Shown piece by piece: positions 1 to 7,244 of a stretch of DNA of 64,000 nucleotides. Numbering within the stretch: position 1 is the stretch's first letter; each line of letters begins with the position of its first letter. The translations under genes were made by a program, and so were the position numbers. This DNA comes from Lysobacterales bacterium 63-13 (lineage in GTDB: Bacteria; Pseudomonadota; Gammaproteobacteria; Xanthomonadales; Rhodanobacteraceae): contig MKWR01000028.1 in the NCBI GenBank assembly GCA_001899855.1, forward strand, positions 1 through 64,000, in the 5' to 3' direction. The notes under the pieces are model-generated. The model saw only the letters and a list, made by a program, of their open reading frames with translations, was not told where the DNA came from and searched no databases.

Positions 1-7
1 CTGAAAG

Positions 8-231
8 GTTGCCGGGCGGAATTGCCCGACCCTTCCGGGGCACGGCGCAGCGCAAGCAGTCAGGGGTCAACGACGGCCGCCAGGACGCAAGCGCCAACGG
101 CGCGCTGCCCTTGACGGCGAGAACGCCGTGGCACGATGAAGGAACAGCAAGACCGCCTCCCTCGCACCCCCCAAGCACACCGGCTTTCGGCAAAGTACGT
201 AGCACGCGCAGGCCCGCGAGGGCCGGAGTTG
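8..231. repeat. Island repeat, copy 1 (hairpin-bearing, non-coding)
   Basis: First of three related intergenic sequences; the others are at 794-1025 and 5105-5305. Shared blocks in order are a GGGCGGAATTGCCCG dyad (copies 1 and 2), CACGGCGCAGCGCAAG, CCCTTG followed by the perfect hairpin ACGGCG-AGAA-CGCCGT (114-129), the block ACAGCAAGACCG, and a GCGCAGGCC...GGCCGGAG hairpin. No convincing ORF runs through it. It lies downstream of radC, which is flanked by copy 2 on the other side. Function is unknown. Confidence 0.75.
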
Positions 232-271
232 CCCACCGGGCACAGCAAAAAGGGGGCCGAAGCCCCCTTGG

Positions 272-781
272 TCAGATCAGGCCGCGTTCGGCGAAGGACG
301 TAGTGCTGTCGCCCGCCACGATGATGTGATCCAGCGTGCGGACATCCACCAGCGCCAGCGCCTCCTTGAGCCGCTGGGTCAGTGCCTTGTCAGCGCCACT
401 CGGCTCTGGATTGCCGCTCGGGTGGTTGTGCGAAACGATGACCGCCGCCGCGTTGAGCCGGAGCGCCTCCTTGACCAGCTCGCGCGGATACACCGATGCG
501 CTGTCGATGGTGCCGCGGAACATCTCCGCGTACTCGATCAGGCGATGCTGCGTATCGAGGAACAGCACCGCGAACACTTCGTGCTCGAAGCCAGCCAGCT
601 TGGCGCGCAGGTACTCCTTGACTGCCGCCGGCGAACTGAACGAGGCACCACGCTGCATCTTCTGCTCGATGGCGTGGCGCGCGGCCTCCAAAATCTGGTC
701 TGCCGTCGCCAGCAGGTAGCGGCCCTGTGCGTCACGCACCATCAGCGAGGCATCGAACGAGGAAAAGGACAGTTGCGACAT
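272..781 (-). CDS. radC: RadC-like JAB/MPN-domain protein of a mobile element
   Basis: 169-residue protein made almost entirely of the RadC/JAB (MPN-type) domain. The metal-binding signature HNHPSG is followed by a conserved Ser and Asp (SGADKAL), as in JAMM-like metal centres. Chromosomal RadC is about 220-230 residues with an N-terminal helix-hairpin-helix; that part is absent here, which is typical of RadC homologues carried by integrative elements. The molecular role is not established, and despite the name a direct repair role is doubtful. The gene stands alone, transcribed leftward, with island repeat copies on both sides, which suggests that repeat and gene travel together. Confidence 0.85.
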   Translation of the reverse strand: MSQLSFSSFDASLMVRDAQGRYLLATADQILEAARHAIEQKMQRGASFSSPAAVKEYLRAKLAGFEHEVFAVLFLDTQHRLIEYAEMFRGTIDSASVYPRELVKEALRLNAAAVIVSHNHPSGNPEPSGADKALTQRLKEALALVDVRTLDHIIVAGDSTTSFAERGLI

Positions 782-793
782 GATCGTGCTCCG

Positions 794-1025
794 GTTGCTC
801 GGGCGGAATTGCCCGGAACCGTGGCCAGCACGGCGCAGCGCAAGCAGTCAGGGGTCGCAGACGGCCGCCAGGACGCAAGCGCGCACAAGCGCGCGCCGCC
901 CTTGACGGCGAGAACGCCGTGATACGGTGAAGGGAACAGCAAGACCGCCCACACCCCGCCCACTGCACACAGTCGGCTTTTGGGGCAAGCGGAGCGCGCA
1001 GGCCCTCAAGGGCCGGAGGCGTCAG
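794..1025. repeat. Island repeat, copy 2
   Basis: Second copy of the island repeat, upstream of radC. It begins with the GGGCGGAATTGCCCG dyad, then CACGGCGCAGCGCAAGCAGTC. The perfect hairpin ACGGCG-AGAA-CGCCGT is at 905-920, followed by ACAGCAAGACCGCC, and a GGCC...GGCC hairpin is near 1000-1018 within a GGAGCGCGCAGGCC block shared with copy 3. The stretch from 782 to 1087 contains no gene I can support. Confidence 0.75.
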
Positions 1026-1087
1026 GGATCAAGCCGGATGGCCGCGATTCGGCACGAAGCGCGGGGCGCAGCCCGCGAGCCCGACGG

Positions 1088-1144
1088 CGGTACGCCGGTA
1101 CGCCGGTACGCCGGGACGCCGGGACGCCGGGACGCCGGGACGCC
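1088..1144. repeat. 8-bp tandem repeat (7 units)
   Basis: Seven perfect head-to-tail octamers: three of CGGTACGC followed by four of CGGGACGC. The array sits about 60 bp upstream of the arsR start and ends 24 bp before the predicted -35 box. A one-base change separates the two unit types, which implies two rounds of expansion. Copy number could vary between strains by slippage. Any effect on ars expression is speculative. Confidence 0.9.
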
Positions 1145-1167
1145 ATGCAGTTCTGCCTACTGATGAC

Positions 1168-1203
1168 TTGCACAATGATTCAATAAATGTTGTATTATCG
1201 AAT
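1168..1203 (+). promoter_or_regulatory. ars operon promoter and probable ArsR operator
   Basis: A -35-like TTGCAC (1168-1173) and a -10-like TATTAT (1193-1198) are separated by 19 bp. An imperfect dyad, ATTCAATA (1178-1185) and TATCGAAT (1196-1203, one mismatch), covers the spacer and -10 region. This is where an ArsR/SmtB repressor normally binds. Transcription starting 6-8 bases after the -10 would begin at about 1205, the A of the preferred arsR start codon, so the message may be leaderless. No Shine-Dalgarno is visible. Confidence 0.6.
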
Positions 1204-1204
1204 A

Positions 1205-1534
1205 ATGAACGAGACCCAAGCTGTTTCCGCCCTGAGTGCCTTGGCCCATGCCCAGCGTCTGCGCGTGTTCCGCGCCCTGGTCGTCGCCGGCCCCGAGGGT
1301 TTGACGCCCAGCATCCTGGCCGACCAGCTCGACGTGGCCCGCAACACCCTGTCCTTCCATCTGAAGGAGCTGGCGCACGCCGGCCTCGTCACGATCGAGC
1401 AGCAGGGCCGCAACCTGATCTACCGCGCCGAGTACAGCCGCATGAACGGCCTGATCGGCTACCTGACCGAGCACTGCTGCCAGGGCGGCGTGTGCGAGGT
1501 CAGCCCGTCTTCCGCCATCTGCACCACCTGCTGA
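1205..1534 (+). CDS. arsR: ArsR/SmtB-family arsenic-responsive repressor
   Basis: 109-residue winged-helix repressor. The helix-turn-helix falls in residues 35-60 (LADQLDVARNTLSFHLKEL), followed by a basic wing. The C-terminal tail is cysteine-rich: vicinal Cys91-Cys92 with Cys97, then Cys106 and Cys109. This resembles the C-terminal As(III) site of the Acidithiobacillus-type ArsR rather than the helix-alpha3 site of the R773 type. An in-frame ATG lies at 1187, but it would place the operator inside the gene, so 1205 is preferred. It is the first gene of the ars operon and presumably represses the operon until arsenite or organoarsenical binds. Confidence 0.9.
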   Translation: MNETQAVSALSALAHAQRLRVFRALVVAGPEGLTPSILADQLDVARNTLSFHLKELAHAGLVTIEQQGRNLIYRAEYSRMNGLIGYLTEHCCQGGVCEVSPSSAICTTC

Positions 1535-1545
1535 AAGGACTTCCC

Positions 1546-2007
1546 ATGAAACGCTTCCACGTCCACCTGAACGTCGATGACCTGAACCGCAGCATCGGCT
1601 TCTATTCCCAACTGTTCGCCGCGCAGCCCGCGCGCACCGAGAGCGACTACGCGAAGTGGATGCTCGAAGACCCGCCGGTCAACTTCGCCATCTCCACGCG
1701 CGGCGGCAAGCCGGGCATCGACCACCTGGGCATCCAGACCGACGATGCCGAGGAACTGGCTGGCCTGAAGGCCCGCGCGCAGGCCGCCGACATGGCACTG
1801 CTCGACGAAGGCACCACGACCTGCTGCTACGCGCGCAGCGAGAAGCACTGGATCACCGACCCGCAAGGTGTGGCCTGGGAGCATTTCCACACGCTGGGCA
1901 ACATCCCCGTCTTCAACGAAGCATCCCAGCCCGCAAGCGGCGCCGCTGCGGCGTGCTGCGCGCCAAGCGATGGCCGCGCCGCGAAGCCCGCTGCATCTTG
2001 CTGCTGA
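1546..2007 (+). CDS. arsI: ArsI/CadI-type C-As lyase (organoarsenical detoxification)
   Basis: 153-residue vicinal-oxygen-chelate (glyoxalase-fold) protein. ArsI enzymes use Fe(II) and O2 to split the C-As bond of trivalent organoarsenicals such as methylarsenite. Visible features match that family: His5/His7 at the N-terminus, His60 in GIDHLGIQ, the vicinal pair Cys93-Cys94 in TTCCYA, and Glu112 in WEHFH. The C-terminus adds two more CC pairs (near 137-138 and 152-153). An AAAGGA Shine-Dalgarno precedes the ATG, 11 bases after arsR. CadI-type cadmium-induced proteins are close relatives, but the TTCCYA motif and operon context favour ArsI. Confidence 0.88.
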   Translation: MKRFHVHLNVDDLNRSIGFYSQLFAAQPARTESDYAKWMLEDPPVNFAISTRGGKPGIDHLGIQTDDAEELAGLKARAQAADMALLDEGTTTCCYARSEKHWITDPQGVAWEHFHTLGNIPVFNEASQPASGAAAACCAPSDGRAAKPAASCC

Positions 2008-2019
2008 CGCGAGGCACGC

Positions 2020-2517
2020 ATGACGACTGAAGCCACCTACAACGCGCTGTTCATCTGCACGGGCAATTCGGCGCGTTCGATCCTCGCCGAAGGCATCCTC
2101 AACGAGCTGGGCAAGGGCCGGTTTCACGCCTGGTCGGCGGGCAGCCATCCCAAGGGCGAAGTCCATCCGCTGGCGCTCGCCACGCTGGAGCGCCTGCATC
2201 TGCCGGCGACCGGCTACCGCAGCAAGAGCTGGGACGAGTTCGTGGCGCCGGATGCGCCGGTGTTCGATTTCATCTTCACCGTCTGCGACAACGCCGCCGG
2301 TGAGGCGTGCCCGCTGTGGCCGGGCGAGCCGGTATCGGCCCATTGGGGCGTGCCCGACCCAGCGGCCGTCGAAGGCACGGAGGAACAGCAGCGCAAAGCG
2401 TTCACGGACGCCGCGATCACGCTGCGCCGGCGCATCGAGCTGTTCCTGTCGCTGCCCCTGAAAAGTCTCGATGCCATGTCCTTGCAGCGCGAGCTGCGCG
2501 ACATTGGCCGCCAGTGA
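2020..2517 (+). CDS. arsC: Arsenate reductase, low-molecular-weight phosphatase/thioredoxin type
   Basis: 165-residue protein with the PTPase-like P-loop CTGNSARS: nucleophile Cys13 and Arg19. The two further redox cysteines expected for thioredoxin-coupled ArsC are Cys89 and Cys97 in TVCDNAAGEACP. The general-acid Asp is in VPDPA (about residue 113). The enzyme reduces arsenate to arsenite for export by the downstream Acr3. It starts 12 bases after arsI. The operon also carries an unrelated glutaredoxin-type ArsC (3619-4449), so two reductase chemistries coexist. Confidence 0.93.
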   Translation: MTTEATYNALFICTGNSARSILAEGILNELGKGRFHAWSAGSHPKGEVHPLALATLERLHLPATGYRSKSWDEFVAPDAPVFDFIFTVCDNAAGEACPLWPGEPVSAHWGVPDPAAVEGTEEQQRKAFTDAAITLRRRIELFLSLPLKSLDAMSLQRELRDIGRQ

Positions 2518-2527
2518 GGCCAGCACG

Positions 2528-3622
2528 ATGACCGCAGGAGCCGATACCGCCGGCCGCGCGCCGGCGGCGCCCGCCATGAGCGTCTTCGAGCGCTACCTGA
2601 CCGTGTGGGTGCTGCTGTGCATCGTCGCGGGCATCGCCCTGGGCCAGCTCGCGCCCGGCGCGTTCCAGGCCGTCGGCCGCATGGAAGTGGCCCAGGTCAA
2701 TCTGCCGGTCGGCCTGCTGATCTGGATCATGGTGATCCCGATGTTGCTCAAGGTGGACTTCGGCGCACTCGGCCAGGTGCGCCAGCACTGGCGCGGCATC
2801 GGCGTGACGCTGTTCGTCAACTGGGCCGTCAAGCCGTTCTCGATGGCGCTGCTGGCCTGGCTGTTCATCCGCCAGGTCTTCGCCGACTGGCTTCCGGCCG
2901 ACCAGCTCGACAGCTACGTCGCCGGCCTGATCCTGCTGGCCGCCGCACCTTGCACGGCGATGGTGTTCGTCTGGAGCCGGCTGACCGGCGGCGATCCGAT
3001 GTTCACTCTGTCGCAGGTGGCGCTGAACGACACCATCATGGTCTTCGCCTTTGCGCCCCTCGTCGGGCTGCTGCTCGGGTTGTCGGCCATCATCGTGCCC
3101 TGGGACACGCTGCTGACCTCGGTGGTGCTCTACATCGTCATCCCGGTCATCATCGCGCAGGTGTGGCGCCGAGCGCTGCTGCGTCAGGGCCAGGCGGCGT
3201 TCGACCGCGCGCTGGCGCGCATCGGTCCACTGTCGATCGCGGCGCTGCTGCTGACGCTGGTGCTGCTGTTCGCCTTCCAGGGCCAAGCCATCCTGCAGCA
3301 GCCGCTGGTGATCGCCATGCTGGCGGTGCCGATCCTTATCCAGGTGTTCTTCAATTCCGGCCTGGCCTACTGGCTCAACCGCAAGGTGGGCGAGAAGCAC
3401 AGCATTGCCGGCCCCTCGGCGCTGATCGGCGCGAGCAACTTCTTCGAGTTGGCCGTGGCAGCGGCCATCAGCCTGTTCGGCTTCCACTCCGGCGCTGCGC
3501 TGGCCACCGTGGTCGGCGTGCTGATCGAGGTGCCGGTGATGCTGCTGGTCGTGCGCCTGGTCAACCGATCTCGTGGCTGGTACGAACAGGCCCCGCGCAA
3601 CGCAGCGAGACATCCGGCATGA
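2528..3622 (+). CDS. acr3: ACR3-family arsenite efflux transporter
   Basis: 364-residue inner-membrane protein of the bile/arsenite/riboflavin transporter superfamily with about ten hydrophobic segments. The family Cys is in AAAPCTAMVFVWSRL, and the conserved acidic/polar transmembrane motif follows as LNDTIMVFAFAPLVG. It exports As(OH)3 using the proton motive force. The ATG at 2528 lies 10 bases after arsC; MSVFERYL at 2576 is an alternative start. The stop overlaps the next gene's start (ATGA), so the two are translationally coupled. Confidence 0.93.
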   Translation: MTAGADTAGRAPAAPAMSVFERYLTVWVLLCIVAGIALGQLAPGAFQAVGRMEVAQVNLPVGLLIWIMVIPMLLKVDFGALGQVRQHWRGIGVTLFVNWAVKPFSMALLAWLFIRQVFADWLPADQLDSYVAGLILLAAAPCTAMVFVWSRLTGGDPMFTLSQVALNDTIMVFAFAPLVGLLLGLSAIIVPWDTLLTSVVLYIVIPVIIAQVWRRALLRQGQAAFDRALARIGPLSIAALLLTLVLLFAFQGQAILQQPLVIAMLAVPILIQVFFNSGLAYWLNRKVGEKHSIAGPSALIGASNFFELAVAAAISLFGFHSGAALATVVGVLIEVPVMLLVVRLVNRSRGWYEQAPRNAARHPA

Positions 3623-4449
3623 GTATCGTCACGATCTATCACAACCCGGATTGCGGCACGTCGCGCAACACGCTGGCACTGATCCGTGCAAGCGGCATCG
3701 AGCCCACGATCATCGAGTACCTGAAAGCGCCGCCTGACCGGGAAATCCTGAAGGCACTGATCGCGCGGATGGGCATGCGCGTGCGGGATGTGCTGCGCGT
3801 CAAGGGCACGCCCTACAAGGAATTGGGCCTGGACGCCATGCATTGGAGCGACGACCAGTTGATCGACCAGATGCTGGCGCACCCGATCCTCATCAATCGG
3901 CCCATCGTGGTGTCTGCGCTGGGTGTGCGGCTGTGCCGTCCTTCGGACATTGTGGTCGAGCTGTTGCCGCAGCGGCAGGCAGGCGAGATCCGCAAAGAGG
4001 ACGGCACGCTGCTCCTCATAGACGCGCCAATCGCCGGCGGCGATCCCGACCTTGCCCTGGCGCTGCAGGGGGCCGGGCTTCCCACGGATGACTTGACCGA
4101 GCCGGGACGCCGATTCTTCGCCTATGTCACGGTGTCAGGGGAGCGCGTGGGCTTTGGTGGCTTCGAGCGCATGGGCCAGAACGTGCTGGTGCGCTCCTTG
4201 GTGGTACTGCCGCAAGCGCGCCATCGCGGCATCGGCGGCGGCATGCTCGCGCTGCTGCTGCGCCGCGCCTTCGACGAAGGGGGGCGCGAAGCCTGGTTGC
4301 TGACCACGACGGCCGCGCCGTTCTTCGAGCGCGCGGGCTTCAAGCCGATGGAGCGTACAAGCGCACCGGCTTCAGTACCGGCGACGCGGCAGGCTGCGAA
4401 CTTGTGTCCTGCCAGCGCGGCGTTGCTTAGGCGGTCGATCCATCTGTAG
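3619..4449 (+). CDS. arsC-arsN: ArsC (glutaredoxin type)-ArsN (GNAT) fusion
   Basis: 276-residue two-domain protein. Residues 1 to about 140 are a glutaredoxin-dependent arsenate reductase with catalytic Cys12 (HNPDCGTSRNT) and the arginine-bearing HPILINRPIV segment. From about 155 onward is a GNAT acetyltransferase with the acyl-CoA loop QARHRGIGGG, of the ArsN type linked to organoarsenical resistance. The last residues (RRSIHL) look foreign: homology to ArsN should end near CPASAALL, and the coding strand then runs into DUF1016 remnant DNA, so the tail was probably made by a recombination junction. It overlaps acr3 by 4 bp and is the last gene of the ars operon. Confidence 0.88.
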   Translation: MSIVTIYHNPDCGTSRNTLALIRASGIEPTIIEYLKAPPDREILKALIARMGMRVRDVLRVKGTPYKELGLDAMHWSDDQLIDQMLAHPILINRPIVVSALGVRLCRPSDIVVELLPQRQAGEIRKEDGTLLLIDAPIAGGDPDLALALQGAGLPTDDLTEPGRRFFAYVTVSGERVGFGGFERMGQNVLVRSLVVLPQARHRGIGGGMLALLLRRAFDEGGREAWLLTTTAAPFFERAGFKPMERTSAPASVPATRQAANLCPASAALLRRSIHL

Positions 4450-4801
4450 TGCAGAAGGGCGAATTTCCGAGGACACTGTCTCGGATTTCTCGGCGGGCAG
4501 CCCGTTCCCCGATTTCCGAGACAGTGCCTCGGAAATCACAGGCCGGGGGTATGCGGCGAAGAACCGCCGCATGTTCTCCAGATTGTCCGGGCTGAACCCG
4601 CGACCGAAGCGCACGGTCAGGTCGGCGGACAGCCGGGCAATCAACTGTTCGCCATATCCCGCGCGACGCTTGCCCTGTTGCTCGGCCTCCACGATGCGGC
4701 GGCCAATCTCTCAATAGCTGGCCGTCATGCCGTCGTGGATGCCGGCGTAGCCGGCAGGCAGGGGCGGCACCTTTTACTGCTTTGGGCATCCGGGCGCTCA
4801 T
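4450..4801 (-). pseudogene. DUF1016 (YhcG-type) N-terminal remnant
   Basis: Read on the minus strand, residues like YGEQLIARLSADLTVRFG and FSPDNLENMRRFFAAYP belong to the N-terminal domain of DUF1016/YhcG proteins. The gene is broken. It starts properly (GGAGG then ATG at 4801, MSARMPKAVKGAA) but shifts frame. The resumed frame reads MTASY, then an in-frame TGA at 4711-4713 where the family has Trp, then EIGRRIVEAEQQG. The C-terminal nuclease-like domain is missing beyond about 4450, at the junction with arsN. DUF1016 genes often follow integrases, and an integrase remnant lies just upstream. Confidence 0.8.
4463..4536. repeat. Long imperfect inverted repeat after the ars operon
   Basis: Arms at 4463-4488 and 4511-4536 are complementary except for about one inserted base and an end mismatch (ATTTCCGAGG...CACTGTCTCGGA against its reverse complement), with a 22-base loop. 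It starts 14 bases past the arsC-arsN stop. No T-run follows on either strand, so it is not a classical intrinsic terminator. It lies inside the DUF1016 remnant, whose variable region encodes repeated SETVS/SEI-like peptides, so it may simply be decayed coding repeat. Confidence 0.6.
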
Positions 4802-4857
4802 GTCGTGGCCTCCTGGGGCTGGCGCTGCCGCGCCTTCGTGATGGTCTGGCGCCGGGG

Positions 4858-5115
4858 GTCGCCACCAGCTCGGCCGCCTGGCGCACAGGATTGTCCTCGG
4901 TGTGGACGTAGCGCATGAACATAGCCACGGTCTTGTGCGCTGTCAGCGCCATGCCGACCTTGAGCGGCACGCCCGAATTGGCAATGTCCGTCGCCGAGCG
5001 GTGGCGGATGCCGTGGGTGCCGACCTTCGGCACACCGGCACGGTCAAGGATGCGCCGCCACGCCTGATAGTAGGAGTGGAGGCTTAACGGCTTCTTGTGA
5101 TCGAGGATCGCGGGG
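4858..5115 (-). pseudogene. C-terminal fragment of a tyrosine recombinase
   Basis: The translation (SYYQAWRRILDRAGVPKV, HGIRHRSATDIANSG, HKTVAMFMRYVHTED) is nearly identical to the last third of the intact integrase at 11535-12737. It includes the HxxR box and the catalytic Tyr in FMRYVH. The N-terminal two thirds are gone: homology stops at about 5115, exactly where island repeat copy 3 begins. After ELVA the frame runs into unrelated sequence. This is the remnant of a second, closely related element, or a partial duplication of the resident one. Confidence 0.85.
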
Positions 5116-5305
5116 CAACCGGGCCCAGCACGGCGCAGCGCAAGCTGTCACAGGGTCGAAGACGGCCACGGCCGCAAGCGCCGAAGGCGCGAGGCCCTTG
5201 ACGGCGAGAACGCCGTGGTACGGTGTAGGGACAGCAAGACCGTCTCCATGCGACGCATGAACTCTGGCAAGCGGAGCGCGCAGGCCTGTCCAGGCCGGAG
5301 GCGTC
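5105..5305. repeat. Island repeat, copy 3
   Basis: Third copy of the island repeat, abutting the integrase fragment. It carries CAGCACGGCGCAGCGCAAGC, the perfect hairpin ACGGCG-AGAA-CGCCGT at 5201-5216, then ACAGCAAGACCG, and the GCGCAGGCC...GGCCGGAGGCGTCAG block. The remaining 5306-5465 up to the TIR gene turns AT-richer (after about 5390) and presumably contains the promoter of the TIR operon. I could not assign -35/-10 boxes with confidence. Confidence 0.72.
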
Positions 5306-5465
5306 AGCGATGGACGCCCGTAGGGGCGAGACGCCAACGGTGGCTCGATGCGAAGTACGACAGCGCGGCCCATTCGGGGACGCCCCAAAATCGGGTATCT
5401 TTAGAAACAACAGATTCCCGTATTGGGTCTCGCTTGGTTAGAACACTGCCATTGCAAGGAACGGC

Positions 5466-6608
5466 ATGCCAGCCCTATATCAACTTGCCCTGCTTGGAAC
5501 ACCAACTGCAGTTCAAATTTCCGAACTTGAAGAAGTCATCGGAAAGGCTGTCGGCATGTTCAATTTGCGGTTGGGGCATGAGATTGGATGGGAGGTTTGT
5601 CCCGATGAATTCAATCCAGACCAACAGCGATCGTCTGCTGCGGCATTTTTCGGAGGTCATGAGCCTCCTCTTGCCAATGTGGCAAGACTGCTGGCGCGAG
5701 GCATCCCATTGCTCCCGGTCGCCTCTGACGTCAATCGAGTCAGTGCAGAAATCCCCGCATTGCTGCAGCCGCTCAACTGCTTAGCATACGCCGCAGGTGG
5801 GCCGCAACGTGTCGCGTCTGCTTTGCTGGAGTGTGCTGGGCTCCTTCCTCGACAGCGCCGGGTGTTCGTAAGCTATCGTCGGGGCGAGGCTAGGGAAGCA
5901 GCCTTGCAGCTATTCGATGCGCTGTCTGCTCGGCTATTTGATGTATTTCTCGATACACATGGTATTCCACCTGCAGAAGATTTCCAGACAATGCTATGGC
6001 ACCGGCTTTGTGACTCGGATGTCCTGCTGATGCTCGACACGCCAGGATATTTTGAAAGCCGTTGGACGAGTGCTGAGTTCGGACGCGCTTTGGCCAAAGG
6101 CATCAGCGTCTTGCGGGTCGGTTGGCCTGACACAACGCCTTCTGCGCGCACGGCAACGGCCAGTCGGGCGGAACTGTTACCTGAAGAAGTCGATCCGACG
6201 ACCGGACGCATCGCAGACGGTGCGGTGGATCGCATTTGTCTTCAACTGGAGGAAGTTCGCAGCCAGAGTCACGCGGTTCGCTCTGTCAACCTCGTAAGCA
6301 ATCTGCGCAATGCCATTCAAACAATCGGCGGCCAAGTCGTCGGAGTGGGCGCCAATAGAGCTGTATATGTCCAACTGCCCGATGGGCGGAATGTAGTTGT
6401 TTATCCAACGGTCGGTGTTCCCACGTCAACTACGCTGCACGATGCGTCTACGAACTCACCGGAACAATCCGTTGCCGTGGTCTACGATCACGTAGGTCTG
6501 CATCCCAGGTGGCTGGGCCATCTGGACTGGTTAGGACAGCACATTCACTCCGCTAGGTGGGTTAAAGCCAGCGAGGCGGGTTGGCAATTCGCGGACTGGG
6601 AGGCGTAG
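5466..6608 (+). CDS. TIR-domain protein with a distinct N-terminal domain
   Basis: 380-residue protein. A TIR domain spans about residues 132-225: the first strand/loop motif is VFVSYRRGEAREAA, followed by FDVFLDTHGI and the segment SRWTSAEFGRAL with the probable catalytic Glu204. Bacterial TIRs of this kind hydrolyse NAD+ or make cyclic-ADP-ribose signals. Residues 1-125 form a second, unassigned globular domain and residues 270-380 a third. The start has an AAGGA site 5 bases upstream. The stop is 2 bases before the SLOG gene, so the genes are co-expressed. Base composition is visibly lower in GC than the core genes. I expect a defence role. Confidence 0.8.
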   Translation: MPALYQLALLGTPTAVQISELEEVIGKAVGMFNLRLGHEIGWEVCPDEFNPDQQRSSAAAFFGGHEPPLANVARLLARGIPLLPVASDVNRVSAEIPALLQPLNCLAYAAGGPQRVASALLECAGLLPRQRRVFVSYRRGEAREAALQLFDALSARLFDVFLDTHGIPPAEDFQTMLWHRLCDSDVLLMLDTPGYFESRWTSAEFGRALAKGISVLRVGWPDTTPSARTATASRAELLPEEVDPTTGRIADGAVDRICLQLEEVRSQSHAVRSVNLVSNLRNAIQTIGGQVVGVGANRAVYVQLPDGRNVVVYPTVGVPTSTTLHDASTNSPEQSVAVVYDHVGLHPRWLGHLDWLGQHIHSARWVKASEAGWQFADWEA

Positions 6609-6610
6609 CC

Positions 6611-7192
6611 ATGAGTGCAATCTTCCTCTCGGCCAGCGTGCCACTTGTAGGGCGTGGCACTTACCACGAAACCGCCGATCCATTTCTTATCCAATGTGCG
6701 GTGAGAGAACTGGTCATAGCAGTCATTCGCCAGCACAAGATCGTGTGGGGTGGGCATCCTGCGATTACCCCGATGATTTGGAGCATAAGTGAAGACTTGG
6801 GGGTCGACTACTCGCAGTCTGTTGTCTTGTATCAGAGCACGTTCTTTGCAGAAATCTTCCCTGAAGAGAACAAGCATTTCCAAAATGTAGTCTTCACCGA
6901 TGCAGTCCCTAATGACAGGGCGGCAAGCTTGCTTGTCATGCGCGAACAGATGCTCTCGCGTGAGGACTTAAGCGCTGCTGTGTTTATTGGTGGAATGGAT
7001 GGGGTAGAAGCTGAACATGAGCTTTTCAGGCGCTTCCATCCTGCAGCCAAGGTGCTCCCGGTGTCCTCGCCAGGCGGAGCGGCGCTGAATCTCGCCAAGG
7101 ACCATAGCTATTTCACCGGGGAAGCGCTTGTCGATGTGGACTTTGCTCAGCTCTTCCATGAGCATCTGGCGGTGCCCTTGGCTGGCAAGTAG
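6611..7192 (+). CDS. Stand-alone SLOG-superfamily protein associated with TIR
   Basis: 193-residue protein with a Rossmannoid SLOG fold: FLSASVP at the N-terminus, the glycine loop VWGGHPAITP, and a late FIGGMDGVEAEHELF followed by SSPGGAALNLA. SLOG domains bind nucleotides or nucleotide-derived ligands; in Thoeris ThsA a SLOG domain senses the cyclic ADP-ribose made by the TIR protein. Here the domain is a separate protein with no attached SIR2, transmembrane or nuclease effector. It lies 2 bases after the TIR gene and 52 bases before a ThsB-like TIR. Sensor or ligand-processing enzyme are both possible. Confidence 0.75.
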   Translation: MSAIFLSASVPLVGRGTYHETADPFLIQCAVRELVIAVIRQHKIVWGGHPAITPMIWSISEDLGVDYSQSVVLYQSTFFAEIFPEENKHFQNVVFTDAVPNDRAASLLVMREQMLSREDLSAAVFIGGMDGVEAEHELFRRFHPAAKVLPVSSPGGAALNLAKDHSYFTGEALVDVDFAQLFHEHLAVPLAGK

Positions 7193-7244
7193 AGTCAGTT
7201 CGTTTCCCGATCCCGTGCTCTAAAAAATCAACCGAGGATTATTC

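Noticed and set aside
4463-4536. Intrinsic terminator of the ars operon
   Set aside because: Long arms but no T-run, and the sequence is part of the DUF1016 remnant.
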